From Rhodobacter sp. (GTDB lineage: Bacteria > Pseudomonadota > Alphaproteobacteria > Rhodobacterales > Rhodobacteraceae): DNA of 64,000 bases. A program made the translations under genes and the position numbers. Every line of letters begins with the position of its first letter. The stretch's first letter is position 1. The stretch lies in NCBI GenBank assembly GCA_020637515.1, contig JACKKG010000001.1, forward strand, positions 2,882,501 to 2,946,500, read 5' to 3'. Of this stretch, positions 36,264 through 43,652 are shown in pieces. The notes beneath the pieces were generated by a model. The model did no database searches. It had not been told where the DNA came from and saw nothing but the letters and a program-made list of their open reading frames with translations.

Positions 36264-37309
36264 GTGTCAAGGGCAGCACCGCTCTTGTCCGCCTCGCCGG
36301 TAACCCCGCCTGCGAAATCCTCGGGGCAATGGTGATGCAGGAGGGGTCCGAGAGGCGCTTCTACGAACAGGTCGTCGGCCAGCCGTACGACAGGGAATTC
36401 GGCGAGCGCCAATCGTCCAAGCGCCGCGGAGCTCAGTTCGAACGAAATGCCTACGCGGGCGACACCCGTCTCCCGCGTGAAACTCTCAGTCCGTTAATCG
36501 ATGTTGCCCCGGATGACATCCGGGTCCGCAACCTTATCGATGAATACCCCGGAACCAAGGATGACGCACGCATCGCGCGGCTCAACATCACCCGCAAGAT
36601 CCTGCAGACAAGTATTGGCGGCGGTACCTTCCCGCACTTGATCATTCAGCCGCAACTGCTCATCCCGACCAGTCCCGGTCCAAGGCCCTACTTCTTTATC
36701 GCCCCGGATCTTCTGATTTGGTCGGCTCGACACGGTTGCTACCTGCCAGGTGATCTCAAGTCCTTCATTGTGCGCGAGAACGAGGTATCGAAGGGCGACC
36801 TCGCACGTGTCCGTCTGCAGCTCGGCGCACAAGTATTGGCCCTCCGTCATGAATACCATCGACTTGGCCTTATGGCGCTCCCGCCAGCGCAGGGGGTGCT
36901 CATGTTCTCTAAGCCAAACAGCTTGAGTCCGCATGCACCGCGTATCGAAGACCTCGGTGGCGCGGTCGAGGCTGTCCACATTGGAATCGACGCTTTCCTG
37001 CGCCATCGCCAGCGGATCGATGCACTCCGCGCAGGTGCAGCACCACATACAGTCGTCGCGGACCTCGATCCAAACTTTCAGGACGCCTGTCTCGCGAGTT
37101 GCGTGATGGCTCAATGGTGCCGCGACCGGGTCGCAGGTCGGGCTGCCGATCTCGGGGATGTCGCTTCAGAGGTGCTGGAAGACCTGCCCCTCGACCACCT
37201 GATCGGCTTGATGGAGGGCCGCGTCCAGCCTTCTAGCGAGCACGAACAGATAATCGCGGAACGGCTGCAGGCTATCGCCGAGCAACACCTTGTCGGGAGG
37301 GTGGCATGA
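36260..37309 (+). CDS. Cas4/RecB-like PD-(D/E)XK nuclease with cysteine cluster
   Basis: 349 residues. The nuclease core is visible: E61 in GAQFERNAY, D150 in IAPDLLIW, the DLK triad residues D165 and K167 in PGDLKSF, and glutamines 187/191 in the following helix. One cysteine near the N-terminus (C18) and three near the C-terminus (C277-x3-C281-x5-C287) repeat the layout by which Cas4 and AddB hold an iron-sulfur cluster (there C-x2-C-x5-C). GTG start at 36260 overlaps the previous stop (GTGA). No cas genes or repeats are near, so this is not a CRISPR Cas4. Role inferred: DNA end processing in a defence or recombination system. Confidence 0.7.
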   Translation: MSVKGSTALVRLAGNPACEILGAMVMQEGSERRFYEQVVGQPYDREFGERQSSKRRGAQFERNAYAGDTRLPRETLSPLIDVAPDDIRVRNLIDEYPGTKDDARIARLNITRKILQTSIGGGTFPHLIIQPQLLIPTSPGPRPYFFIAPDLLIWSARHGCYLPGDLKSFIVRENEVSKGDLARVRLQLGAQVLALRHEYHRLGLMALPPAQGVLMFSKPNSLSPHAPRIEDLGGAVEAVHIGIDAFLRHRQRIDALRAGAAPHTVVADLDPNFQDACLASCVMAQWCRDRVAGRAADLGDVASEVLEDLPLDHLIGLMEGRVQPSSEHEQIIAERLQAIAEQHLVGRVA

Positions 37310-37623
37310 GCGCGTTTGAGGAGTCTTTGCAGCGGGTCATTGCCCGTCATTCGAGGCGCGCGATCTCGAAGCGCACTTCAAGCAGCATCTCGCCTGATCC
37401 GGCAATCGCGATCGGAATCGCGACGATCAAGATCGTGACGGAAGAACATATCCAGGCGGTCGCATTCGGCTCGTTCGACACGGCGCCCCAAGTGGTGGAA
37501 CGTCTGGATCCAATCGGACGCGACGTGACCGATCTACTTCCGTTCGCGCACTTCGTGAACGGTGTCGCGGACCGGGCGCTCCGGCGCGCCGAAGATCGCC
37601 ATCCTGCCGCAGGAGGACCGCGC
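37306..37623 (+). pseudogene. Truncated third gene of the Cas4-like operon
   Basis: The ATG at 37306 overlaps the nuclease stop (ATGA). About 90-105 residues of native-looking sequence follow (MSAFEESLQRVIARHSRRAI; AIAIGIATIKIV; PFAHFVNGVADRALRRAED), then the frame runs without a stop into a phage ATPase gene that has its own ribosome site. The third gene has therefore probably lost its C-terminal part at a junction near 37575-37620. The fragment has no recognised domain. A genuine fusion protein is possible but less likely. Confidence 0.55.
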
Positions 37624-38103
37624 GTGAGCCTCCCCATCATCACGGCCGATCAGCGACTGGCAGAGACGCGGGGCGTCAAGGGCGTGATCTTCGGCCACTC
37701 AGGGATCGGCAAGACCAGCCTGCTCTGGACGCTGGAAGCCTCGACCACGCTGTTCTTTGACCTCGAGGCGGGCGACCTCGCCATCGAGGGGCTCCATATC
37801 GACGTGGTCCGACCGCGGACCTGGAAGGAGTGTCGGGACTTCGCGGTATTCATCGGCGGCCCGAACCCGGCGCTCCGGGCCGAACAGCCTTATAGCCAGG
37901 CGCATTTCGACGAGGTGTGCGGTCGGTTCGGCGATCCGCGCGTCCTCGCGAAATACGACACCGTCTTCATCGACTCGATCACCGTGGCCGGGCGGCTCTG
38001 CTTCCAGTGGTGCCGCGGTCAGCCGGAGGCGCATTCGGAGAAGACCGGCAAGCCGGACGTGCGCGGCGCCTACGGGCTGCACGGGCGCGAGATGATCGGC
38101 TGA
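37624..38103 (+). pseudogene. Phage-type RecA-like ATPase (AAA_24/Sak4-like), truncated
   Basis: 159 residues from the GTG at 37624, which follows a perfect AGGAGG by eight bases. Walker A is GHSGIGKTS and Walker B-like residues are in YDTVFIDSITVAG; TRGVKGVIFG and DLEAGDLAIEG are typical of prophage single-strand annealing-associated ATPases. The frame ends at 38103 right after GLHGREMIG, where relatives continue with the C-terminal third of the ATPase, so the gene is broken. Phage Sak4-type proteins assist recombination. Confidence 0.7.
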
Positions 38104-38131
38104 AGTGCTTCGAACTCAAGGTGGATAAGGG

Positions 38132-39005
38132 CTAGCTGAACCAGCGGATCAGGCTGCCCCGATCGGCAGTGTAGGCAGCCCAAGTGTCCAACCCGCTGAG
38201 AAGATGCTCCTGCGGGATAGGGACGAAGCTCGGCGGTTTCCTCGAAGCCAGGCTGATAGACCCTCGCTGCGCCGCCGAAGACGGAAAGGCGCTTGCCCAA
38301 CCGCTCGGTCAGACGCCAGGCGGCATCCGGACGGGCCAGAGCCACATGCGCCAGCCCCGTCAGCACACCCGCGAGCTTCTCGGCTTTGATGTACGGGGCA
38401 GATGCGCCGTCGGCCAAGGTCAGCACAATGGTTGGGAGCAGGCGGCCGGGATCGGTGAGGTGCTCGATCAGCGCTTCGGCGTCTTCGCCGTCGGCGTACA
38501 CCGCTGGAGTTGCAGACGCTGCCTGCGAGCCAACCACCAGGCCGCACTTCTCCGCGACCTGCTGCACAAAACCCGGCACCGCCGGGTCAATGGAGAAGTC
38601 CTCCTCGGGCGTAGCGACCAGAAGGCGGGTGCTAAACTGAGCCTGCTTGCCCGGGACATGGCCGAGAACGACCTCGGTCGTCCACGCGCGCCCCGGTACG
38701 GTCTTGTCGGGGTCGTGGATCCGGAAGGCCCAGAGGTCGGATGCTCCGGCGCGGAGCCGGATGGCAGAGGGGTCGCGGCCAGGCAGCGGCAGCTCGAAGC
38801 TTTCGCCGTCCCAGGCCTCGCGTGGAAGGCGCTGTCCCGCCCGACGCTGAGCCCAGCGCAGCACCTCGCCAGCGGCCTTGTGCGCAACCGCATCGGGGTC
38901 TTCGCCCGGCATCCATCCGGCGACGCGCAGCACCTCGTGTTCGCGGACGATCCGGGGCATGCGGCTCGCCAGGTGCGACAGCGCTTCGGTCATGCTGTTG
39001 CTCAT
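38132..39005 (-). pseudogene. Unknown gene coupled to hsdS, frameshifted near its 3' end
   Basis: About 270 residues read well from MSNSMTEALSHLASRMPRIV to RVYQPGFEETA, with acidic and aromatic blocks (LPLPGRDPSAIRLRAGASDLWAFRI; ATPEEDFSIDPAVPGFVQQVAEKCG). Its ATG overlaps the hsdS stop (ATGA), so it was part of a restriction operon; I do not recognise the family. The open frame continues to 38070, but that tail is antisense of the ATPase remnant. A different frame gives a protein-like end, IPQEHLLSGLDTWAAYTADR, then a short run to a stop at 38132, so a frameshift near 38235 is likely. Confidence 0.5.
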
Positions 39006-39406
39006 GCGGCCACCTCGGGGGTCTTGTTCGGGGCCGGGGCCGGACCCGAGGACAGCGCCGAAAGGTCGAGGTCGGACACCCGGATCTCCCCGGTCATCAG
39101 CTTGTGCAGCAGCGCCTTGAAAAGTTCGTCGAGCACGGCGCGCTTGCGGCGGTGCAGGTCGATTTTTCGGTCGATGGCGTCGAGGATGGCGACGATCTCT
39201 CGCTGTTCATCCAGTGTCGGAGGCACGGGAACAGGGAAGGCCTTCAGCTTGGTGCTGTTGATGCACGCCAGGTTGGTGGTCTTGTGAGCCACCTTCAAGA
39301 AATAGGCTTTGCCGTAGGGGCTCTGAGCGAGATAAGCGAAGAACTCGGGAACGAGCCTGTCGCGGTTAGGCCGCACTGCGAAGACGTGGTTCCCTTTCTG
39401 ACGTCT
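39002..39406 (-). pseudogene. hsdS: Type I restriction specificity subunit HsdS, C-terminal fragment
   Basis: About 134 residues from roughly GNHVFAVRPNRD to the stop. PEFFAYLAQSPYGKAYF and FPVPVPPTLDEQREIVAILDAIDRKIDLHRRKR, a target-recognition end and the conserved spacer helix, are diagnostic of HsdS. The two-thirds that precede it, including the first recognition domain, are missing; the frame ends at 39407, exactly at the stop of the SDR gene. hsdM and hsdR are absent, so there is no working restriction system here. Confidence 0.85.
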
Positions 39407-39408
39407 TC
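39380..39408. repeat. Perfect inverted repeat at the island/SDR junction
   Basis: GAAGACGT (39380-39387) and ACGTCTTC (39401-39408), perfect eight-base arms with a 13-base spacer, straddle the point where the HsdS remnant meets the stop codon of the SDR gene. It may be a terminator for the SDR operon or a footprint of the rearrangement. Confidence 0.45.
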
Positions 39409-40168
39409 AAAGATTGGACATGCCCAACGACAGGCCGCCGTCCACGACCAGCGCGGTGCCCGTCACCCATTCGGCGCAGGCCATGTAGGCGATGCCCTCG
39501 GCCAGTTCGTCCTCGGTCCCGATCCGGCCCAGCGCGTGCGAGCTTTCGAGCGCCTTCATCCGCACGCGCTGCTCGTCCTCGGTCACCAGACCGGCGCGGA
39601 TGTTCAGTTCGGTGGACACGGCGCCCGGGATCACGCAATTGACCCGCACGCCCTGCGGGCCCAGTTCGGCGGCCAGAACCTTGGCCAGAACCTCGACCGC
39701 GCCCTTGGTCGCCGCATAGGGCGAGGCGCCGGGATAGGCCAGGCGGGTATGGACCGAACCCAGGAACACCACCGCACCCTGGCGCGCGCTCAGATGCGGC
39801 AGGGCCAGGCCGGTCAGGATCATGCCCGAGACCACATTGCTGTCGAAAACCGCGGTCAGTTGCGCCCGGGTCAGGGTGGCGATGGGTCCGCGCAGCATGT
39901 TGCCGGCGTTGTTGACCAGCGCATCCAGCCCGCCGCCATGGGCCACGGCCGCGGCAACCAGCCGGGCGCAATCGGCGTCCCGGGTGATGTCGGCGACCTC
40001 GTAATGGCAAAGCGCACCGATGCTGTCGGCAACCGCCTTGAGCTTGTCCTCGCGCCGACCGCAGATCGTCACCCGGGCGCCGTGGCGGGCGAAGTGGCGC
40101 GCCGTTCCCGCGCCGATGCCGGATCCGCCCCCGGTAATCAGCACGGACATTTCGCTCATCGGTTTCAT
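39407..40168 (-). CDS. SDR family oxidoreductase (FabG-like)
   Basis: 253 residues, classical short-chain dehydrogenase. TGGGSGIGAG binds NAD(P); NNAG lies at about residue 96; the catalytic Tyr and Lys are in SPYAATKGA. It is the last gene of the P450-SDR-ThuA-SDR operon, its start overlapping the ThuA-like stop (ATGA). Probable role: oxidation or reduction of a hydroxyl or keto intermediate. The C-terminus (LGMSNL) abuts the island junction, so the native end may have been altered slightly. Confidence 0.9.
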   Translation of the reverse strand: MKPMSEMSVLITGGGSGIGAGTARHFARHGARVTICGRREDKLKAVADSIGALCHYEVADITRDADCARLVAAAVAHGGGLDALVNNAGNMLRGPIATLTRAQLTAVFDSNVVSGMILTGLALPHLSARQGAVVFLGSVHTRLAYPGASPYAATKGAVEVLAKVLAAELGPQGVRVNCVIPGAVSTELNIRAGLVTEDEQRVRMKALESSHALGRIGTEDELAEGIAYMACAEWVTGTALVVDGGLSLGMSNL

Positions 40169-40848
40169 GCAGTCGTGTCCCCCGTGGTGCCAGCGGCCCA
40201 GCGCGCGGCGCGGGCGATGAAAAGGGCCTGCCCCGGCTCGATCACCGAGGCGAAGTCGTGGCCCGTGGTCAGCGTCACCGCCCGCCCATGGACCCAGGCC
40301 AGCGGAAAGTCGGCCCCGGCGCTGTGGCCCTGGGCCAGCACCGTCACCCCGGGATCGAGGCGCAGCGCGCGGTAGTGTTCGTCCGTCACGGTAAAGGGCA
40401 TCAATCCCCTGGTCACGGGATGGCCGGGCACCGGCATCGCGGTCACGGGCTCTGGGTCGGGCGCGTGAAAGCTCTGCCCCCAGACCCAGCCGCCGCCCAG
40501 CATGTCCAGCCAGCCGGGCCAGTCGTCGAAGCAGATGCAACCGGTGTGCAGGGCCATCAACCCGGCGCCCCGGGCGACATGCGCCTCAAGCGCCGCGATC
40601 AGGTCGGGTTGCGTCCGATAGGCCCAGTCGTCGCGGAACGGGTCGTATTTCGCGTGGCCCTGCATCCGCCAGCGCAGCGCGTGAACCACCACCAGATCGG
40701 CCGGCGCCGCCCCCAGCGCAGCGGCCAGTTCGTCCGGGTGGGTGACGACCTCGCACATGAACCCCTGCACTGCGAGGATCCCGGCCAGCGCCGCGCCGCT
40801 CCGCTCGAAATCGTGGAAGATGCCGCCGCTGAGGATCACCGCGCGCAT
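40165..40848 (-). CDS. ThuA-like domain protein
   Basis: 227 residues. MRAVILSGGIFHDFERSG, LVVVHALRW, GAGLMALHTG and TDEHYRA fit the ThuA (glutamine-amidotransferase-like) fold found next to sugar and cyclitol dehydrogenases. The molecular activity of the family is unclear; trehalose utilisation was the first linked process, and some members act in keto-sugar catabolism. Start at MRAVIL, five bases after the preceding SDR gene's end (4-base gap). Coupled to the next gene (ATGA). Confidence 0.82.
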   Translation of the reverse strand: MRAVILSGGIFHDFERSGAALAGILAVQGFMCEVVTHPDELAAALGAAPADLVVVHALRWRMQGHAKYDPFRDDWAYRTQPDLIAALEAHVARGAGLMALHTGCICFDDWPGWLDMLGGGWVWGQSFHAPDPEPVTAMPVPGHPVTRGLMPFTVTDEHYRALRLDPGVTVLAQGHSAGADFPLAWVHGRAVTLTTGHDFASVIEPGQALFIARAARWAAGTTGDTTA

Positions 40849-40852
40849 GGCC

Positions 40853-41599
40853 TCATTCCCTCGGCAAGGCGCGCAAGAGGCTGTGGGTGACGCCGCCGTC
40901 AACGACCAGTTGGTGACCGTTCACATAGCGCGCCCGGTCGCTGGCCAGATACCACACTGCCTCGGCGATATCCGCGACAAGACCCAGTCCGCCAAAGGGC
41001 ACCGCCCCGCCCCGCACCGCCCGCACCCGCGGGTCGGCGTAAAAGGGCGCCGACATGCCGCCGTCGATGAAACCGGGCGCGACGCAGTTGACCCGGATAC
41101 CCAGCGGGCCCCATTCCACCGCCATGTGTTCCGTCAGCTTGGCGATCGCCGCCTTGGCCGCCGGATACGCGCCCGAGCCCGGCCCAGGCGTCACCGCGTT
41201 GATCGAGGTCATGTTGACGATGGCCCCGCCCCTGCCGGCATCGCGCAACGCGCGCGCGGCGATGCGGGCGCAGGTGAAGGTGCCCATGACGTGAACCTCG
41301 AGCACCTTGCGGAACTGCGCCGGGCTCTGGTCTATCAGCGCGCCGAGCGACAGGATGCCGGCGTTGTTGACCAGCACATCGGGGGTGCCAAAGGCGTCGA
41401 AGGCGGCCTGAACCGCGCCCTCGTCGGTGACATCCGCGACCAGCGCCACGGCGTCCGGCAGTGCCTGGGCGGCGGCGGCGGTGGTGGCGGGATCGAGGTC
41501 CAGCACGCCGACCCGGTAGCCCTCGGCCGCAAAGGTCTGCGCGATTCCGGCGCCCAGGCCCGCCGCCCCGCCGGTGATGATGACGGATTTCCGGCTCAT
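40853..41599 (-). CDS. SDR family oxidoreductase
   Basis: 248 residues. TGGAAGLGAG for the cofactor, NNAG in LVNNAGILSLG, catalytic serine in NMTSINAVTPG and Tyr/Lys in GAYPAAKAA. The C-terminal GHQLVVDGG is typical. Start overlaps the P450 stop (ATGA), so it is probably translated with it and may oxidise the alcohol made by the P450. Confidence 0.92.
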   Translation of the reverse strand: MSRKSVIITGGAAGLGAGIAQTFAAEGYRVGVLDLDPATTAAAAQALPDAVALVADVTDEGAVQAAFDAFGTPDVLVNNAGILSLGALIDQSPAQFRKVLEVHVMGTFTCARIAARALRDAGRGGAIVNMTSINAVTPGPGSGAYPAAKAAIAKLTEHMAVEWGPLGIRVNCVAPGFIDGGMSAPFYADPRVRAVRGGAVPFGGLGLVADIAEAVWYLASDRARYVNGHQLVVDGGVTHSLLRALPRE

Positions 41600-42771
41600 T
41601 CGGCGGGCTCTGGGTTCAAAAGGACGGGATACGAGGAAAAGTTCTGCCGCTGCGTGCGGGTGTCCTGCACGGCCGGGTTTTCGGGGTCCGGGCGAACGTC
41701 GCGCGCCAGCAGGGACCGCACCAGTTGCGTGACGATGCCGTATTGATGCGTGGCGGGGTCCGTATCGGGGCCCGCCGGCAAGCCGCCGTCCAGATCGCGG
41801 CCAAGACACATGTGCATGCCAAAGCCAAAGGTCAGCCCCCAGCGCGGCACCCCCTCGGGCGCGGCGCGATCGGGGTCGAAGTCATCCGCCGTCGCGCCAA
41901 AAATGTCCTGCTGGCGGTTGGCGGCAGCGAAATTCAGTTCCACCCGGCCCTCGGCGGACCGCGGGCACGACCCTTCGGGCCGACGCCAGGCGACGGGGCT
42001 GGCCGGATGCAGCCGGAAGCTTTCGTGCACGCAGCGTTGCAGATAGATCGGGTCCTGCCGCAGACGCGCACGCGCCGCCACATCGGGCCAGCGCAGGAAG
42101 ATCTCGTGCAGCGCGTGGACGGTCGAATTGGCCGTGGAATGCGACCCGGCCTGAAGGAAAAAGGCCATCTCGCGCAGGATCACCGCATCGCTGAGCCCTT
42201 GCTTTTCGCGGTCGCGCAGCAACAGCGTCAGCACGTCGCGCGGCAAATCGGCGTCGCCCTGGTCGAGCGCCGCCTGACGCCGCGCGATCGAGGGGGCGAG
42301 AAACGTCTCGCGCAGGTCTTCCAGCCCCGCGCGGACCTCGGCGCGGACCGCGTCCTTGTCGCGGGTCGAATGCACCAGCGTCGCCCCTTCGGAAAAGATC
42401 TTGACCAGCCTGAGCAGGCGCTCGGTCTCGTCGGCGGATTTCTCGGGCCGGTCGATCCCGGCAAAATCGGCGGTCAGGTTCATCGTCACCCGGTAGCCGA
42501 AATCCACCAGGTCCATGCGCCCGCCCGCCGCCAGCGGCCCCAGGACCTGCGCCAGAGCCGGCGGAAAGACCTGCGCCTCGTAATACGAGAAATAGTCCTT
42601 TCGCAGGATCGAGAATTCCAGCACCCGCCGCGCGTGATGCGCCCGCCCGTGCAGCGTCAGCAACACGTCGTCCATGACGACACCGCCCTCGTCATAAAGC
42701 GCCTGCCGCATCGAGCGATCCGCGAGGACGCGCGTGATTTCCTTGTAATTGGTGATGACCGTTCCTGTCAT
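41596..42771 (-). CDS. Cytochrome P450
   Basis: 391 residues, soluble bacterial type. Heme thiolate Cys322 lies in FGFGMHMCLG; the K-helix ExxR is HESFRLHP (Glu250, Arg253); the I-helix has AGSHST at 208-213, in place of the usual AGxET/DT, with Ser-His before the threonine. No ferredoxin or reductase gene is near, so electrons come from elsewhere. First gene of a four-gene operon with two SDRs and a ThuA-like protein. Substrate unknown. Confidence 0.92.
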   Translation of the reverse strand: MTGTVITNYKEITRVLADRSMRQALYDEGGVVMDDVLLTLHGRAHHARRVLEFSILRKDYFSYYEAQVFPPALAQVLGPLAAGGRMDLVDFGYRVTMNLTADFAGIDRPEKSADETERLLRLVKIFSEGATLVHSTRDKDAVRAEVRAGLEDLRETFLAPSIARRQAALDQGDADLPRDVLTLLLRDREKQGLSDAVILREMAFFLQAGSHSTANSTVHALHEIFLRWPDVAARARLRQDPIYLQRCVHESFRLHPASPVAWRRPEGSCPRSAEGRVELNFAAANRQQDIFGATADDFDPDRAAPEGVPRWGLTFGFGMHMCLGRDLDGGLPAGPDTDPATHQYGIVTQLVRSLLARDVRPDPENPAVQDTRTQRQNFSSYPVLLNPEPAE

Positions 42772-42960
42772 GTCGCCCCATCCCCCCCCCGCCGCCGTCT
42801 GGCGTTGATCGTGTCCGGCCCCGAGGGAACGCGGTGCCCGGCCACCATGGACCCGGACGCGTCGGCGCCGGGCGGCATGGCCGGACCGCTCCTCCCCAAG
42901 CGGTGATGAGGGCGAGTGTTCACGAGCCCCAAGACATGGTCAATTTCAATATTCTTAGAT

Positions 42961-42982
42961 GTATCTTCTGAAAAACAGATAC
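42961..42982. repeat. AT-rich inverted repeat upstream of the P450 gene
   Basis: GTATCT and AGATAC (42961-42966 and 42977-42982) flank a ten-base spacer inside the only AT-rich stretch of the 245-base gap between the P450 and VOC genes. It could be an operator for the P450 promoter or part of a hairpin; nothing in the sequence decides. Confidence 0.35.
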
Positions 42983-42986
42983 CTTG

Positions 42987-43011
42987 CCGCGGCCGCTCCG
43001 ATGCCGCGGCC
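42987..43011 (-). terminator. GC hairpin after the VOC gene
   Basis: Two copies of the self-complementary octamer GCCGCGGC separated by nine bases, just after the stop of the minus-strand VOC gene. They can pair as an eight-base stem and would separate VOC transcription from the P450 operon. Exact arm positions are by eye. Confidence 0.45.
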
Positions 43012-43016
43012 GGGCG

Positions 43017-43559
43017 TCAGGGCCGCACCCTTGGCCAGCCCTCGCGGATCGGATCCGTCCCGTCCCAATGCGCCGCCGCCGCCGCGACCTGCGCGAAGAT
43101 CGAGCGCCGCTCGGGCCCTTTTCGGGTGATCTCGAAGACCACATCGGGATCGTCGGGGTGCTCCAGATAGGCGAAGGGGCCATAGGCTGAGCGGCCGTCC
43201 TGGATCGTCACCCAGCCTCGGGCCTGCGCCCGGGCGACGGCACCGTCAAAGTCCTCCTCCCACGAGGACACATGCTGAAGCGGCGCGTGGTCCGGAAACC
43301 GCGCCAGCCATTCGGTGTAGATGCTGGGCTGGGGGCTGACCTGCTGGATCAGTTCGACCTGATGGTCGCCGCTGTTGGCCAAGGCGGCGTGCATCTGCAT
43401 CCGGATGTCGTGGCCGCGATAGCGGCAGGACGGCAGCACGACGTTGCGCGCCACGAACCACGGCCCGATGCCGGCCTTGTCGGACAGAAACCGCAGATGC
43501 GCGTCGATGTCGCGCACCACATAGCCCGATTGCCGGATCTCTCCGAATACCCTGCTCAT
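43017..43559 (-). CDS. VOC family (glyoxalase-like) protein
   Basis: 180 residues, one glyoxalase/dioxygenase-type metal domain: QSGYVVRDIDAHLRFLSDKAGIGPWFV at the start, then DHQVELIQQVSPQPSIYTEW and AYLEHPDDPDVVFEI with the late glutamate. Relatives act as isomerases, epimerases or ring-cleaving enzymes. ATG at 43559 is preferred to an in-frame TTG. A 27-bp palindrome lies 45-70 bases upstream and likely controls it. Confidence 0.8.
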   Translation of the reverse strand: MSRVFGEIRQSGYVVRDIDAHLRFLSDKAGIGPWFVARNVVLPSCRYRGHDIRMQMHAALANSGDHQVELIQQVSPQPSIYTEWLARFPDHAPLQHVSSWEEDFDGAVARAQARGWVTIQDGRSAYGPFAYLEHPDDPDVVFEITRKGPERRSIFAQVAAAAAHWDGTDPIREGWPRVRP

Positions 43560-43603
43560 GACCTGCAAACCCCCGGTTCGTTGCGCGTGCCCGGGCGTGA
43601 TCC

Positions 43604-43630
43604 ATCGATTTCGATAATTTCGAAAGCGAT
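43604..43630. promoter_or_regulatory. 27-bp palindromic operator, site A
   Basis: Left arm ATCGATTTCGA, five-base spacer TAATT, right arm TCGAAAGCGAT. Ten of the eleven arm positions pair; the one mismatch (A with G at position five) recurs in site B at 52768-52794. It lies upstream of the VOC gene, in an AT-rich patch in otherwise GC-rich DNA. A dimeric repressor such as a MarR, GntR or TetR protein is the likely reader. Confidence 0.7.
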
Positions 43631-43652
43631 ATTTTTCGGCCCCGCGCCGGGG

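Larger units (their letters stand above)
35060..39406. mobile_element. Composite accessory island remnant downstream of tRNA-Ser
   Basis: The block between the tRNA gene and the SDR gene has lower GC and more rare-looking codons than its flanks and holds only accessory genes: an operon with a Cas4-like nuclease, a truncated phage-type ATPase, a damaged unknown gene and a restriction-subunit fragment. Genes at both inner junctions are broken, so several insertion and deletion events are implied. No integrase gene remains and no copy of the tRNA 3' end was found at the right edge, so it is no longer mobile by itself. Confidence 0.7.

Noticed and set aside
36260..37309. CRISPR-associated Cas4
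   Set aside because: The residue pattern fits the Cas4/RecB superfamily, but there is no cas1, cas2 or repeat array in the window, so a CRISPR role is not supported.
38070..38131. C-terminal tail of the minus-strand protein beyond 38132
   Set aside because: It is the antisense of the end of the truncated ATPase and has no protein character of its own.
35060..39410. Island bounded by direct repeats of the tRNA-Ser 3' end
   Set aside because: I looked for a second copy of the tRNA 3' sequence near 39370-39420 and elsewhere before the SDR gene and found none, and there is no integrase gene, so att sites are not claimed.
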